A stretch of DNA of 36,301 nt from Bacillota bacterium (GCA_023391275.1 JAEWBE010000091.1:1-36301), one strand, 5' to 3'. Positions 24,953 through 33,750 are shown, counted from the first letter of the stretch. Notes: generated by a model not told the origin, from the letters alone. Numbers and translations are program-made.

Positions 24953-25129
24953 ACACGGCTGCCGCATCATTTCAGCGTTTTAAATACCGAAGGCTTTATC
25001 CGCTTCAATCTGGACTGTTTTCTGCTTTTTCATTCATGCACACAATAAATCATCTCTGTATATTATTCCTTTTTTCTGTTGATTATTTTTTGTTTCTTGA
25101 TTATAGTAATGAGGCAAATATAAATTCGA

Positions 25130-25184
25130 TTTACAAATAAGCAAATTTTTCTTATAATTATATAATAAAGCAATCAAGAAGGAG
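25130..25184 (+). promoter_or_regulatory. Promoter and ribosome site of the ROK kinase-TCS operon
   Basis: TTTACA (25130-25135) and TATAAT (25153-25158) are separated by 17 bases. AAGGAG (25179-25184) lies 10 bases before the ATG at 25195. The rest of the 24953-25129 spacer is AT-rich with no feature I can support. Confidence 0.75.
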
Positions 25185-25194
25185 TTTTGAAAAC

Positions 25195-26181
25195 ATGCTG
25201 GTAATTGGTGTTGATATTGGCGGAACCAAATGCGCGGTCAGCCTTGGGGAAGTGTCACCGGACTGTGCAAATATCTTATATAAGTGCCCGGTCAGGGAAA
25301 CAAAAAAATATACCCCGGCCGAAATGCTGGACGGGCTGGCCGAAGATATTTTTACCTGTAAGAAAACGCTGGCCGCCTCCGAGCGGATACAGGGAATCGG
25401 AATCAGCTGCGGAGGCCCTTTGGACAGCAAAGCGGGCGTGATTCTTTCCCCGCCGAACCTTCCGGGATGGGACCGTATCGCCATAACGGACTATTTCCGT
25501 GAAAAAACCGGGTTCCCGTGCTGGCTCTGCAACGACGCCAATGCCTGCGCCCTCGCGGAATGGAAGCTGGGCGCCGGAAAAGGCTGTTCCAGCCTGATTT
25601 TTATGACCTTTGGCACCGGTCTTGGGGCAGGCATTATTTTAAATAACCGCCTGTACTCCGGCGCCTGTGACATGGCGGGGGAAATCGGGCATATCCGGCT
25701 TTCCGACTTCGGCCCGACCGGTTACGGCAAGATGGGCTCCTTTGAGGGCTTCTGCAGCGGCGGCGGAATTGCGCAGCTGGCAAAGTCAGTTATTCGGGAA
25801 GAGCTTCAGATGGGGCGAAAAACGGAGCTTTGCAAAACTCCGGAAGAGTTGGAAGCCATCACGGCGGCCAAAGTGGGGATCGCAGCAAAAAGCGGAGATC
25901 CGCTGGCGTGCCGGATTCTCAAACTGGTGGGGCTGCAGCTTGGAAGGGGCCTGTCCGTTTTAATGGATTTGTTGAATCCGGAGTGCATAGTCATCGGAAG
26001 TATCTTCGTCAGAAGCTACGACCAGATATGGCCCTGCGCGGCACAGGTGATCGAACAGGAAACCCTCCCGATGGTGCGAAGCGCGTGCAGGATTTTACCA
26101 AGCCGGCTTTCGGAATCGGTCGGGGATATTGCGGGCCTGATTGTCGCGGATTATAATATTAGATTGGAGCATGAAATATGA
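25195..26181 (+). CDS. ROK-family sugar kinase, atypical zinc site
   Basis: Predicted to phosphorylate a sugar with ATP. The 328-residue product begins GVDIGGTKCAV (phosphate-binding loop), has LCNDANACALAEW and MTFGTGLGAGII, and then GEIGHIRL. It has no DNA-binding domain, so it is a kinase and not a regulator. The usual ROK zinc motif CxCGxxGC is absent; in its place is GYGKMGSFEGFCSGGGI, a variant seen in one ROK subgroup, to my recollection. It overlaps the next gene by ATGA, coupling kinase and isomerase synthesis. Glucokinase, allokinase and N-acylmannosamine kinase activities all occur in this family, so the substrate stays open. Confidence 0.9.
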   Translation: MLVIGVDIGGTKCAVSLGEVSPDCANILYKCPVRETKKYTPAEMLDGLAEDIFTCKKTLAASERIQGIGISCGGPLDSKAGVILSPPNLPGWDRIAITDYFREKTGFPCWLCNDANACALAEWKLGAGKGCSSLIFMTFGTGLGAGIILNNRLYSGACDMAGEIGHIRLSDFGPTGYGKMGSFEGFCSGGGIAQLAKSVIREELQMGRKTELCKTPEELEAITAAKVGIAAKSGDPLACRILKLVGLQLGRGLSVLMDLLNPECIVIGSIFVRSYDQIWPCAAQVIEQETLPMVRSACRILPSRLSESVGDIAGLIVADYNIRLEHEI

Positions 26182-26825
26182 AAGAACGTACCACACAGCT
26201 TTGGAAGCAATTTTTTAATCTGCATCAGGATTTATGCCCGGCAGAATCCAGCATATTGAGTGTTTACGAAACGCTGCTCAACGTGTACCGGAACAAAGGC
26301 AAGGTTTTAATCTGCGGAAACGGCGGCAGCTGCGCCGACGGCGACCACATTGTGGGGGAACTTATGAAAGGATTCCTGTTAAAAAGGCCTTTGGACCGGG
26401 AGACGCAGGATACCTTTAGACAGCTTTACGGCGCACAGGGCGCGGTCCTTGCGGAAAAGCTGCAGTGCGGACTGCCGGCAATCTCACTGAACGCGCATGC
26501 CGCCCTGATGTCCGCCTTCAGCAACGATGTGGACCCGGAACTGGTTTACGCGCAGCAGGTAATGGGTTATGCCGCCCCGGGGGATGCAGTGATTGGAATC
26601 AGCACCTCCGGCAACGCGGCCAATGTCGCATACGCCCTGATGGCGGCGAAAGCGGCCGGTGCGGTGCCGATTGCGCTGAGCGGGCGCGACGGCGGCAGGC
26701 TGGCAAAAATTGCGGACTGCAGCGTGATTGCTCCGGAACAGGAAACATACCGTATTCAGGAGTATCATTTGGCTATTTACCATTTAATCTGCGCCTGTGT
26801 TGAATCAGAACTGTTTTCGTGCTGA
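26178..26825 (+). CDS. SIS-domain sugar-phosphate isomerase, GmhA-like
   Basis: The 215-residue product resembles sedoheptulose-7-phosphate (phosphoheptose) isomerase. It has LICGNGGSCADGDHIVGEL near the N-terminus, GISTSGNAANV in the SIS phosphate-binding region and the C-terminal metal-binding pattern IQEYHLAIYHLICACVE. It probably acts on the product of the coupled ROK kinase. An insertion relative to short GmhA proteins (about 70-100) could change substrate choice. No other heptose-synthesis genes are near, so a catabolic rather than lipopolysaccharide role is likely, and in a presumed Gram-positive host this is expected. Confidence 0.85.
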   Translation: MKERTTQLWKQFFNLHQDLCPAESSILSVYETLLNVYRNKGKVLICGNGGSCADGDHIVGELMKGFLLKRPLDRETQDTFRQLYGAQGAVLAEKLQCGLPAISLNAHAALMSAFSNDVDPELVYAQQVMGYAAPGDAVIGISTSGNAANVAYALMAAKAAGAVPIALSGRDGGRLAKIADCSVIAPEQETYRIQEYHLAIYHLICACVESELFSC

Positions 26826-26859
26826 CGGAAGCTTTTTTGCGCGGCAGAAGGAGGAAGGT

Positions 26860-28476
26860 ATGATAAAAGTTATTATCGCAGACGATGAAGAAAATGTTTG
26901 CCAGCTTATTCGCGGTTTAATCGACTGGAAGTCACTGGACATGGAAATCGTGGGAATTGCGCACAATGGCGTGGAGGCGCTGGATTTGATCAAGGCCCTC
27001 TCCCCCGACCTGATGATTACGGATATCCGTATGCCGGGTTACGACGGGCTGGAAATGATCCGCCGTGCCAAGAATATAAATCAGGACCTGGATTTTATCA
27101 TCATCAGCGGATACCGTCATTTTGAGTACGCGCAAAACGCTATCAAATACGGCGTGGGCGACTACCTTTTAAAGCCTATCAAAAAAGAGGATTTTTTAAC
27201 CGCGCTCAATAAGATGCGGACAAGATACCTGCAGCGCACGGAGCAGCTGAGCAAGGAAGAACATTTAAAAAATCAGATGAAAAGCGACGCCGACAGGCTG
27301 CGCACAAATCTGTTTACAGACCGGCTGTTAAAAAAGGGCGCGAATACGGAAGACCTCTCACTTGAAGTTATCAATCAAAATTATCATTACTCTTTTCACA
27401 CCGGCCTTTTCCAGGTGTGCGCGGTGAAAATTGACAGCGGATACGAAGATCAGTACAACAGCGCCATCACCATATTGGACGAAAAGGTAATCCAGATTTT
27501 AAACCGCCTTTTGAAAGGATCCTGCTTTGACATGGGGATCTATCTGGATGACAGCGTTACGTATTGTGTGCTGAATTATGATGCGGAGGATAAAAAAACA
27601 ATACGCAGGCAAATGAAAGCGGTGCTGGATGAATTAATGGTGCAGAAAGCAGCCTTTGGGCAGCTTGAATTTACAATCGGCGCGGGTATGGTTGTGGAAG
27701 ATATCCAGCATTTAAAAGACGCTTTCCGCGCGGCGCGGTTTGCAATCGGGCAGCGGCTTCTTGTCGGCACGGACAGGCTGATTGAAGGTGAAACCCCGCA
27801 CACGGCTTCCCAAAGGGAAAGCACGCTGCTTGCCGAATTAAACAGGACGATGGGCGCGGCTTTGGAAGTGCTTGACAAGAATGCCGTGCTGAACTGTATC
27901 GACGGTTTAAAAGAGCAGATTAAGGCGGATAACGATTTGAGCGGGCAGGAAATTTTTTCTCTTTCCAAGCATGTCTGCGATATGTATTTAACACATCTGC
28001 GCAACAATCAAATACAAATACAGTACGGCGGCGAGTTTTACGAAAAATTCTGCATTCATGCCGGCCGGTGCAGTTCCATCGATCAGCTTTTCCAGTATCT
28101 TTCCGTAATGGTGGGCGAATCCCTTGATGTGATTATAGAAGATAAAAAGCAGGCGGACACCAAACCGATTCGCCTTGCAAAGCAATATATTCAGCAGAAT
28201 TATATGAAACCGATCAGTCTGGAGGAGGTCAGCGGCTTCGTCGGATTTAACGCGACCTACTTCAGCACCCTGTTTAAAAAAGAAAGCGGCAGCAACTTTG
28301 TTGATTATCTTACGGAAATTCGCATGAATAAAGCAAAGGATCTTTTAAGGGAGACCAATTTAAATATTGCCGTTATCTGCGAACAGGTGGGCTACAATGA
28401 TTTGAAGCATTTCACCAAAAGCTTTACGAAAAACACGGGGATAAAGCCGAACGAGTATCGTAAATTGTACTCTTAA
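26860..28476 (+). CDS. YesN-type response regulator with AraC DNA-binding domain
   Basis: A cytoplasmic transcription activator. The 538-residue product has an N-terminal receiver domain (about 1-120) with acidic pocket D8/D9, phospho-acceptor Asp55 in LMITDIRMPG and the conserved Lys in LLKPIKKED. A linker/middle region of about 310 residues follows. The C-terminal AraC domain (about 435-538) has two helix-turn-helix units, including NYMKPISLEEVSGFVGFNATYFSTLFKK and GYNDLKHFTKSF. AAGGAGG just before the ATG at 26860 fixes the start. It is followed 15 bases later by its cognate sensor kinase. The likely target is the ABC transporter promoter region at 30988-31121. Confidence 0.94.
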   Translation: MIKVIIADDEENVCQLIRGLIDWKSLDMEIVGIAHNGVEALDLIKALSPDLMITDIRMPGYDGLEMIRRAKNINQDLDFIIISGYRHFEYAQNAIKYGVGDYLLKPIKKEDFLTALNKMRTRYLQRTEQLSKEEHLKNQMKSDADRLRTNLFTDRLLKKGANTEDLSLEVINQNYHYSFHTGLFQVCAVKIDSGYEDQYNSAITILDEKVIQILNRLLKGSCFDMGIYLDDSVTYCVLNYDAEDKKTIRRQMKAVLDELMVQKAAFGQLEFTIGAGMVVEDIQHLKDAFRAARFAIGQRLLVGTDRLIEGETPHTASQRESTLLAELNRTMGAALEVLDKNAVLNCIDGLKEQIKADNDLSGQEIFSLSKHVCDMYLTHLRNNQIQIQYGGEFYEKFCIHAGRCSSIDQLFQYLSVMVGESLDVIIEDKKQADTKPIRLAKQYIQQNYMKPISLEEVSGFVGFNATYFSTLFKKESGSNFVDYLTEIRMNKAKDLLRETNLNIAVICEQVGYNDLKHFTKSFTKNTGIKPNEYRKLYS

Positions 28477-28491
28477 GCCGGGGCTGATAAA

Positions 28492-29529
28492 ATGAAGAAT
28501 AAAAACACGCGGTACCTTTCCTATCGTATTGCCATACTGAATATTGTTGTATTTTCATTCGTGCTTGTTTCCCTGATCATCTTCACGGTTATTGTGATTC
28601 AGGAAAAGCGATATCTGCCCTGGGCTTTGGGCGGGTATGTATTCCTGGGCGCGACCGCTTACGTTTACTACAGGTGGATTTACCGGCCCTATCAGGAAAG
28701 CTCCAAAGACCTGCATCTGTTTATAACCGGCTATACCATTCATGGCCTTTTCAGCCAGCGCGTACCCTTAAGCCCGGAAATTGAAGAGGTAATCAAAAAA
28801 GTTCAGGAAATTATGAATACGGACGAGTTAATCAGCGCCACCAAAAAGCAGGCGCAGTATCTCGCCCTGCAAAATCAAATTAACCCGCACTTCCTTTACA
28901 ATACGCTGGAAGGCATCCGCGGTGAAACGCTGAACGCGGGCTTGGATAATGTAGCCAAAATGACGGAAGCATTGGCTACATTTTTTCGTTATACCATTTC
29001 AAACGTTGAAAATTTAGTCACGCTGGAAGATGAACTGACGAATGTGAACAATTATTACATCATTCAGCGGTATCGCTTCGGGGAAAGACTGAACCTTATG
29101 GTGGACTACGACCCGGAGGATGAACTGGAAATTCTGTCGTACAGGCTCCCCAAACTGACCCTTCAGCCCATTGTTGAAAACTCGATTTATCACGGAATCG
29201 AGAAAAAGATGGGCAAGGGAACCCTTCGTATCAAAGTTGAAACAACAGCCACCCGCTTAATCATTACCATATCCGACAATGGAATCGGAATGCCGGAGGA
29301 GCGGCTGCAGGAGATTAACGATAAGCTTCACAATACCACTTTGGACTATATCAAATCAGACAGCGAGGCTCATGGCGGCATCGCTATCGTCAACGTTCAC
29401 AACAGAATCAAACTTTTATTTGGCGAAGAGTACGGCATCTGTATTTACAGCACGCTGGATGTCGGAACAGATGTGGAGATCACCCTTCCCCTGATTAAAA
29501 AGGATATCAAAGAACAACATGAAAAATGA
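28492..29529 (+). CDS. YesM-type sensor histidine kinase without an extracellular domain
   Basis: Phosphorylates the YesN-type regulator. The 345-residue product has two membrane segments (about 12-34 and 41-60) separated by only about six residues, so it has no room for an extracytoplasmic sensor, unlike the usual YesM with a Cache domain. The dimerisation/phospho-acceptor region is ALQNQINPHFLYNTLEG with His133, followed by the ATPase domain with LQPIVENSIYHGIEKK (N box), DNGIGMPEE (G1) and HGGIAIVNVHNRI (G2). Signal input must come through the membrane or from a partner protein. The stop overlaps the next gene by 11 bases. Confidence 0.93.
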   Translation: MKNKNTRYLSYRIAILNIVVFSFVLVSLIIFTVIVIQEKRYLPWALGGYVFLGATAYVYYRWIYRPYQESSKDLHLFITGYTIHGLFSQRVPLSPEIEEVIKKVQEIMNTDELISATKKQAQYLALQNQINPHFLYNTLEGIRGETLNAGLDNVAKMTEALATFFRYTISNVENLVTLEDELTNVNNYYIIQRYRFGERLNLMVDYDPEDELEILSYRLPKLTLQPIVENSIYHGIEKKMGKGTLRIKVETTATRLIITISDNGIGMPEERLQEINDKLHNTTLDYIKSDSEAHGGIAIVNVHNRIKLLFGEEYGICIYSTLDVGTDVEITLPLIKKDIKEQHEK

Positions 29530-30985
29530 AATTTTGAGAATGGAACGAATCACCACCATGCAGGATGAGGTGACTCTGCTTGATAATTTCAGCCTGCATA
29601 TTTTTCAATGTGAAATAATGGGACTGGTCTGCCAGAACGCAATTGGGGAAGAGTCTTTAATTGAGCTGATCAGCCAGAATTTACCGATTCATTACGGGCG
29701 TGTCTATTTTAACGAAGTTCTTGTAAACAATTATCAGCACAGTCCCTTAACGCTGAACAAGGTGGCGATCATCGGGCGAAAAAACAGGCTCGTTGAGGAC
29801 TTGACGGTATCGGATAATGTTTTCGTCCTGCGCGGAGGATTCAAAAAATATATCATTAAGCCCCGCGTATTAAATGAACAGCTGAAGCGGTTTACAAAAG
29901 AGGCCGGAATTGATATTGACGGCAATGAGCTGGTTTCACATTTAAGTTCTTACAACAAGTACGCGGTGGAGCTTCTTCGCGCGGTAATCATGGGCGCCAA
30001 ACTGATTGTAATCAGGGACATCAGCAACTCCGTCAGTGCGGCGGATCTCGTAAAATTCCATAATCTGTTAAGATATTACTGTCAAAAAGGATTTTCTTTT
30101 TTATACATCTGCAATCATCATCAGGAAGCATTCAAAATCTGTACCAGGCTGTCGCTTATGCGCGACGGAAAAATCGTAAAAATACTGGATCAGAGTGAAT
30201 TTCAAAATGAGCGGATCGTGCCGTATTATATTAAAGAATTTTCCGATTATTCCAGAGTTACGGTAAATCAAAACGCCAAAAAAGGAATTTTGACATTTCA
30301 GGATATTCATACCTCCAATTTAAACCACATGACATTCTCAGTGGCAAAGGGGGAGTGCACCATCCTGCTTGACATGAGCGATACGGTATTATCGGATATT
30401 ATGAAATTAATGAACGGCCAGCTTCGGCAGGATTCCGGGACCATATACCTGGACAATGCCGTTTACACGCCGGAGCAGGCAAAGCGCGCAATGGCAAACG
30501 GCGTTGCGTTTATCGAAGAGAACCCGGTTCAGACCATGCTTTTTTATGAAATGAGCTATGTTAGCAATTTATGCTTTCTGGTAGATGAAAAGCAGAATCC
30601 CATTCGCCTGGACAAGCGAATCATTAACAGCATCATTCACGAATACGAGCCGATTCTCGGAAAAGATATCTATGAATCCAATATTACCAACTTAAAATTA
30701 CAGTCCCTTTATGATTTGGTTTATTACCGGATTCATTTATGCAGCCCGAAAATCGTTTTTTGCGTGCAGCCGTTTGCCGGCGCGGATATGTATCTAAGGC
30801 GGCATCTGATTGAGCTGATTAACCAATTGAAAGAAAAAGGAATCACTGTAATTCTTCTTGCCGTTAATCTGGCAGATGCGCTTGTGGTCGCGGACAAACT
30901 GATCCTTTTCGAAAACGGGCAGTTCCGCAGCGAGTATTCCAGTTCGGAATTCCACATTTTCCGCTCCGAAGGCATAACAATTTAA
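29519..30985 (+). CDS. Catalytically degenerate tandem ABC ATPase (RbsA-like pseudo-ATPase)
   Basis: The 488-residue product aligns along its length with the two-domain sugar ABC ATPases such as the intact RbsA-like protein at 31169, but the ATPase motifs are lost. In domain 1 the Walker A position reads CQNAIGEES (38-46, catalytic Lys replaced by Glu). The signature position reads HLSSYNKYAVE (141-151), Walker B reads KLIVIRDIS and the H-loop reads CNH. In domain 2 the Walker A position reads DMSDTVLSD (285-293) and Walker B reads KIVFCVQPF (411-419). The fold-level pattern, such as LSLMRDGKIVKI, remains. It overlaps the sensor kinase gene and belongs to its operon. The reading frame is intact over 1.4 kb, so it is a maintained protein, not decay. 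A regulatory or scaffold role linking transporter and kinase is inference. Confidence 0.88.
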   Translation: MKNEILRMERITTMQDEVTLLDNFSLHIFQCEIMGLVCQNAIGEESLIELISQNLPIHYGRVYFNEVLVNNYQHSPLTLNKVAIIGRKNRLVEDLTVSDNVFVLRGGFKKYIIKPRVLNEQLKRFTKEAGIDIDGNELVSHLSSYNKYAVELLRAVIMGAKLIVIRDISNSVSAADLVKFHNLLRYYCQKGFSFLYICNHHQEAFKICTRLSLMRDGKIVKILDQSEFQNERIVPYYIKEFSDYSRVTVNQNAKKGILTFQDIHTSNLNHMTFSVAKGECTILLDMSDTVLSDIMKLMNGQLRQDSGTIYLDNAVYTPEQAKRAMANGVAFIEENPVQTMLFYEMSYVSNLCFLVDEKQNPIRLDKRIINSIIHEYEPILGKDIYESNITNLKLQSLYDLVYYRIHLCSPKIVFCVQPFAGADMYLRRHLIELINQLKEKGITVILLAVNLADALVVADKLILFENGQFRSEYSSSEFHIFRSEGITI

Positions 30986-30987
30986 TA

Positions 30988-31016
30988 TTGCTCAAAAAAA
31001 TCGCACATAATATAAT
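30988..31016 (+). promoter_or_regulatory. Candidate upstream promoter of the ABC transporter operon
   Basis: TTGCTC (30988-30993) and TATAAT (31011-31016) are 17 bases apart. Transcription from here would begin at about 31023, at the left edge of the inverted repeat. Confidence 0.45.
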
Positions 31017-31023
31017 GTCACTA

Positions 31024-31060
31024 TTTGTTGTTTATATACAACAAACACAAAAACAACAAA
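31024..31060. promoter_or_regulatory. Inverted and direct repeat, candidate operator
   Basis: TTTGTTGT (31024-31031) and ACAACAAA (31038-31045) form an inverted repeat with a 6-base centre. A second ACAACAAA (31053-31060) lies 15 bases after the first. No T run follows that would make it a terminator. Spaced direct repeats upstream of a weak promoter suit an AraC-type activator such as the product of 26860, but this is inference. Confidence 0.5.
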
Positions 31061-31112
31061 AAAAATACCCCCTAATTCAAAATTTGTCCCCCTTATCGAA
31101 ATGAAATGGGAA

Positions 31113-31160
31113 TGCTATACTTAGTTTGCTGAAAATGAGTACCAAACAAGTAAGGACAGG
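31113..31160 (+). promoter_or_regulatory. Extended -10 promoter and ribosome site of the ABC transporter operon
   Basis: TG-C-TATACT (31113-31121) has no good -35 box, a pattern typical of activated promoters. AAGGACAGG (31152-31160) precedes the ATG at 31169. Confidence 0.55.
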
Positions 31161-31168
31161 TGAGTTTT

Positions 31169-32686
31169 ATGGGGGAATATATCGTCGAATTAAACCACGT
31201 AAATAAGAGTTTCCCCGGAGTAAAGGCATTGGACGATGTTTCGTTTAATCTAAAATCCGGAGAGGTTTTAGCGCTGTTGGGAGAAAACGGCGCCGGAAAA
31301 TCAACTCTTATGAAGGTTTTAAGTGGCGTTTATACAAGGGACGACGGAGAAATAAAAATCTTTGACGAAGTGGTCGGGGATTTAACGCCAAAAAAGGCGC
31401 AGGAGCTCGGCGTGGCAATCATCCACCAGGAATTGAATATGTGCGCACACCTTTCAGTAGCGGAAAACATTTTTCTGGGGCGCGAAAAAATACATTCCGG
31501 GGTTCTTGCCAACAGGCAGATGAATGAGGAAGCACAGGCGATTCTGGACCGGCTGAATATTAAAATTGATCCGACCGCGCTTGTTGGCGACCTGGCCGTT
31601 TCCAAGCAGCAAATGGTTGAGATTGCAAAAGCGCTTTCCACAAACGCAAAAGTACTGATTATGGATGAACCTACTTCCGCACTGACTTCAAACGAAATTG
31701 ACGACCTGTTTGTAATCATACGCAAACTGAAATCGGAAGGCTGCGGAATTGTTTATATCTCCCACCGGCTGGAAGAACTGCAAAATATCGTTGACCGCGT
31801 TACCATCATGCGCGACGGTAAATACATTACCTCGATGAATTTCGCGGACACAACCATGTCGGAGATTATCTCCAACATGGTCGGCCGCGAGATAAAAGAA
31901 AAGTTTCCCCGTATTAATTGCAAGCGCGGGAAAAAAATATTTGAGGTTAAGAACCTGAATGCGGGCAGAATGGTCCGGGATATTAATTTTGACCTGTACG
32001 AAGGGGAAATCGTCGGCATCGCCGGCCTGATGGGCGCCGGGCGGACGGAAACCACCAGGGCCATCTTTGGCGCAGACCCCAAGGAATCGGGCGAAATTTA
32101 TCTGGACGGCAAAAAAATAACGATCAACAGGCCAATTGATGCAATTCACGCAGGAATTGTACTTGCCCCGGAGGATCGAAAAAAAGACGGATTAGCGATT
32201 AAGCTCAGCGTCCGTGAAAACATCGCGCTGCCCAATCTGGACTTGCTTTGCAATCAGATTGGCGTTGTGGATAAGAAGAAAGAAAAAATCATGACGGACA
32301 AAGCGGTCGGCAGTTTAACAATTAAACTGGCGAATGCGGAAGTAGACGCCGGCACTCTTTCAGGCGGCAACCAGCAAAAGGTGGTCGTTGCCAAATGGCT
32401 GGCCAGAAATTCCCGTGTGGTTATATTTGACGAGCCTACAAGGGGAATTGACGTAGCCGCCAAGGTGGAAATCTACAACCTGATGAATGACTTGAAAAGT
32501 CACGGAATCGGCGTGCTTTTTGTTTCTTCCGAAATGCCGGAGGTTATGGGGATCAGCGACAGAATTTTAGTAATGTGCGACGGAAAAATTACCGGCGAGC
32601 TGGCGACCGAAGAAGCAACTCAGGATCAGATTCTGGAGTACGCAACAAGATTCGAGTCCAAGTTCGAGCAAAAATCCGCTGTTTAA
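31169..32686 (+). CDS. Sugar ABC transporter ATP-binding protein (RbsA/MglA family)
   Basis: The energising subunit of a carbohydrate importer. The 505-residue product contains two ABC domains. Domain 1 has Walker A GENGAGKST (38-46), a Q-loop IIHQELN, a divergent signature at LAVSKQQM, Walker B VLIMDEPTSAL and H-loop SHRLEE. Domain 2 has the R-containing GLMGAGRTE usual for this family, signature LSGGNQQK, Walker B VVIFDEPTRGID and SSEMPE. The architecture and length match RbsA/MglA/XylG. The ATG at 31169 is chosen over an in-frame GTG at 31160, which is within the ribosome site. Substrate is set by the binding protein at 33800. Confidence 0.95.
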   Translation: MGEYIVELNHVNKSFPGVKALDDVSFNLKSGEVLALLGENGAGKSTLMKVLSGVYTRDDGEIKIFDEVVGDLTPKKAQELGVAIIHQELNMCAHLSVAENIFLGREKIHSGVLANRQMNEEAQAILDRLNIKIDPTALVGDLAVSKQQMVEIAKALSTNAKVLIMDEPTSALTSNEIDDLFVIIRKLKSEGCGIVYISHRLEELQNIVDRVTIMRDGKYITSMNFADTTMSEIISNMVGREIKEKFPRINCKRGKKIFEVKNLNAGRMVRDINFDLYEGEIVGIAGLMGAGRTETTRAIFGADPKESGEIYLDGKKITINRPIDAIHAGIVLAPEDRKKDGLAIKLSVRENIALPNLDLLCNQIGVVDKKKEKIMTDKAVGSLTIKLANAEVDAGTLSGGNQQKVVVAKWLARNSRVVIFDEPTRGIDVAAKVEIYNLMNDLKSHGIGVLFVSSEMPEVMGISDRILVMCDGKITGELATEEATQDQILEYATRFESKFEQKSAV

Positions 32687-32718
32687 TCAATAACAAATTA
32701 TAGTCGGGAGAGTTTAAA

Positions 32719-33750
32719 ATGGAAAACAGAGAAAAACAAAGCCCGTGGAAAAAGCTGTTGGCCGTCCGGGGCATGGGCCAGGTTCTTACCGTTGGTGCGG
32801 GACTTATTGTATTATGCATTGTATTCGGCTTTTTAAGTCCCTCCTTTTATTCCGCCAGGAATGTCGGAAATCTGCTTCGGCAGATCGCGCCGATTCTGAT
32901 TATTGGTATCGGCCAGTCTTATGTGCTGATTACCGGAAATATTGACCTTTCAATCGGTTCCGTCGTGGGCATGAGCTGCATGATCTCCGCAACGCTGATG
33001 ACAAAAGGCGTAAACCCCTGGGTGGCAATGCTGCTTACCATATTAATCTGCGTAGGGGTAGGCGTTGTCAACGGCACCTTGGTTGCAAAATGCAAACTTC
33101 CGCCTTTCATTGCCACATTGGGTACCATGACGGTAGCCAGAGGAATCGCTCAAATCGTAAACAACAACTATAATACGGATGCAATCGGCGACGCGGCACA
33201 GGGCTACCGTAACTTGTTTTACTACGGCAGCACATTCGGGCTTTACAATACCATCTGGATTGCCGTTATATTATTTCTGGCATTCAACTTTTTACTGAGC
33301 AAAACCCGCACCGGGCGCCATATTTACGCGGTCGGCAGCAACATCGAAGCTTCCAAGCTGTCCGGTGTTAACACAAACAGCGCCACAATCAACGTATACA
33401 TCGTCAGCGCATTCTGCGCCGGTGTGGTTGGCCTGATTACAAGCGCAACCGCCGGAATGGGCACAATGGACGCGGGCAATATGTATGAGATGTATGCGGT
33501 CGCGGCTTCCGTTATCGGCGGCGTTTCAACTCTCGGCGGTCAGGGGCTCCTGATTGGCACCGTGATCGGGGCCGCAATTTGGGGCGTTCTTCAAAATGGA
33601 CTCCAGTTTGCCGGTGCACCGGTTGCAATGCGTAACATCGTAATCGGAACCATCGTGGTAATCTCCGTTCTGCTTGATGTAATTGTCCGCACCGGAAAAC
33701 CGAGAAAAAAAGCAAACAACAACGGCAAATTAGTTCGCGTACAAAAATGA
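32719..33750 (+). CDS. Sugar ABC transporter permease (RbsC family)
   Basis: The membrane channel subunit. The 343-residue product has eight to ten membrane segments and family motifs LITGNIDLSIGSVVGM, PPFIATLGTMTVARGIAQIV, KTRTGRHIYAVGSN and GGVSTLGGQGLLIGTVIGAAIWGVLQNGL, all standard for RbsC/XylH-type permeases. A GGGAGAG ribosome site lies a few bases before the ATG. It sits between the ATPase and binding-protein genes in the standard operon order. Confidence 0.95.
   Translation: MENREKQSPWKKLLAVRGMGQVLTVGAGLIVLCIVFGFLSPSFYSARNVGNLLRQIAPILIIGIGQSYVLITGNIDLSIGSVVGMSCMISATLMTKGVNPWVAMLLTILICVGVGVVNGTLVAKCKLPPFIATLGTMTVARGIAQIVNNNYNTDAIGDAAQGYRNLFYYGSTFGLYNTIWIAVILFLAFNFLLSKTRTGRHIYAVGSNIEASKLSGVNTNSATINVYIVSAFCAGVVGLITSATAGMGTMDAGNMYEMYAVAASVIGGVSTLGGQGLLIGTVIGAAIWGVLQNGLQFAGAPVAMRNIVIGTIVVISVLLDVIVRTGKPRKKANNNGKLVRVQK

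Noticed and set aside
29519..30985. Pseudogene of an ABC ATPase
   Set aside because: There is no frameshift or stop over 488 codons, it has tight operon overlap, and conserved fold elements remain; this argues for a functional non-catalytic protein.
31024..31060. Transcription terminator after the pseudo-ATPase gene
   Set aside because: The inverted repeat is AT-rich with a weak stem and is followed by A and C, not a T run.
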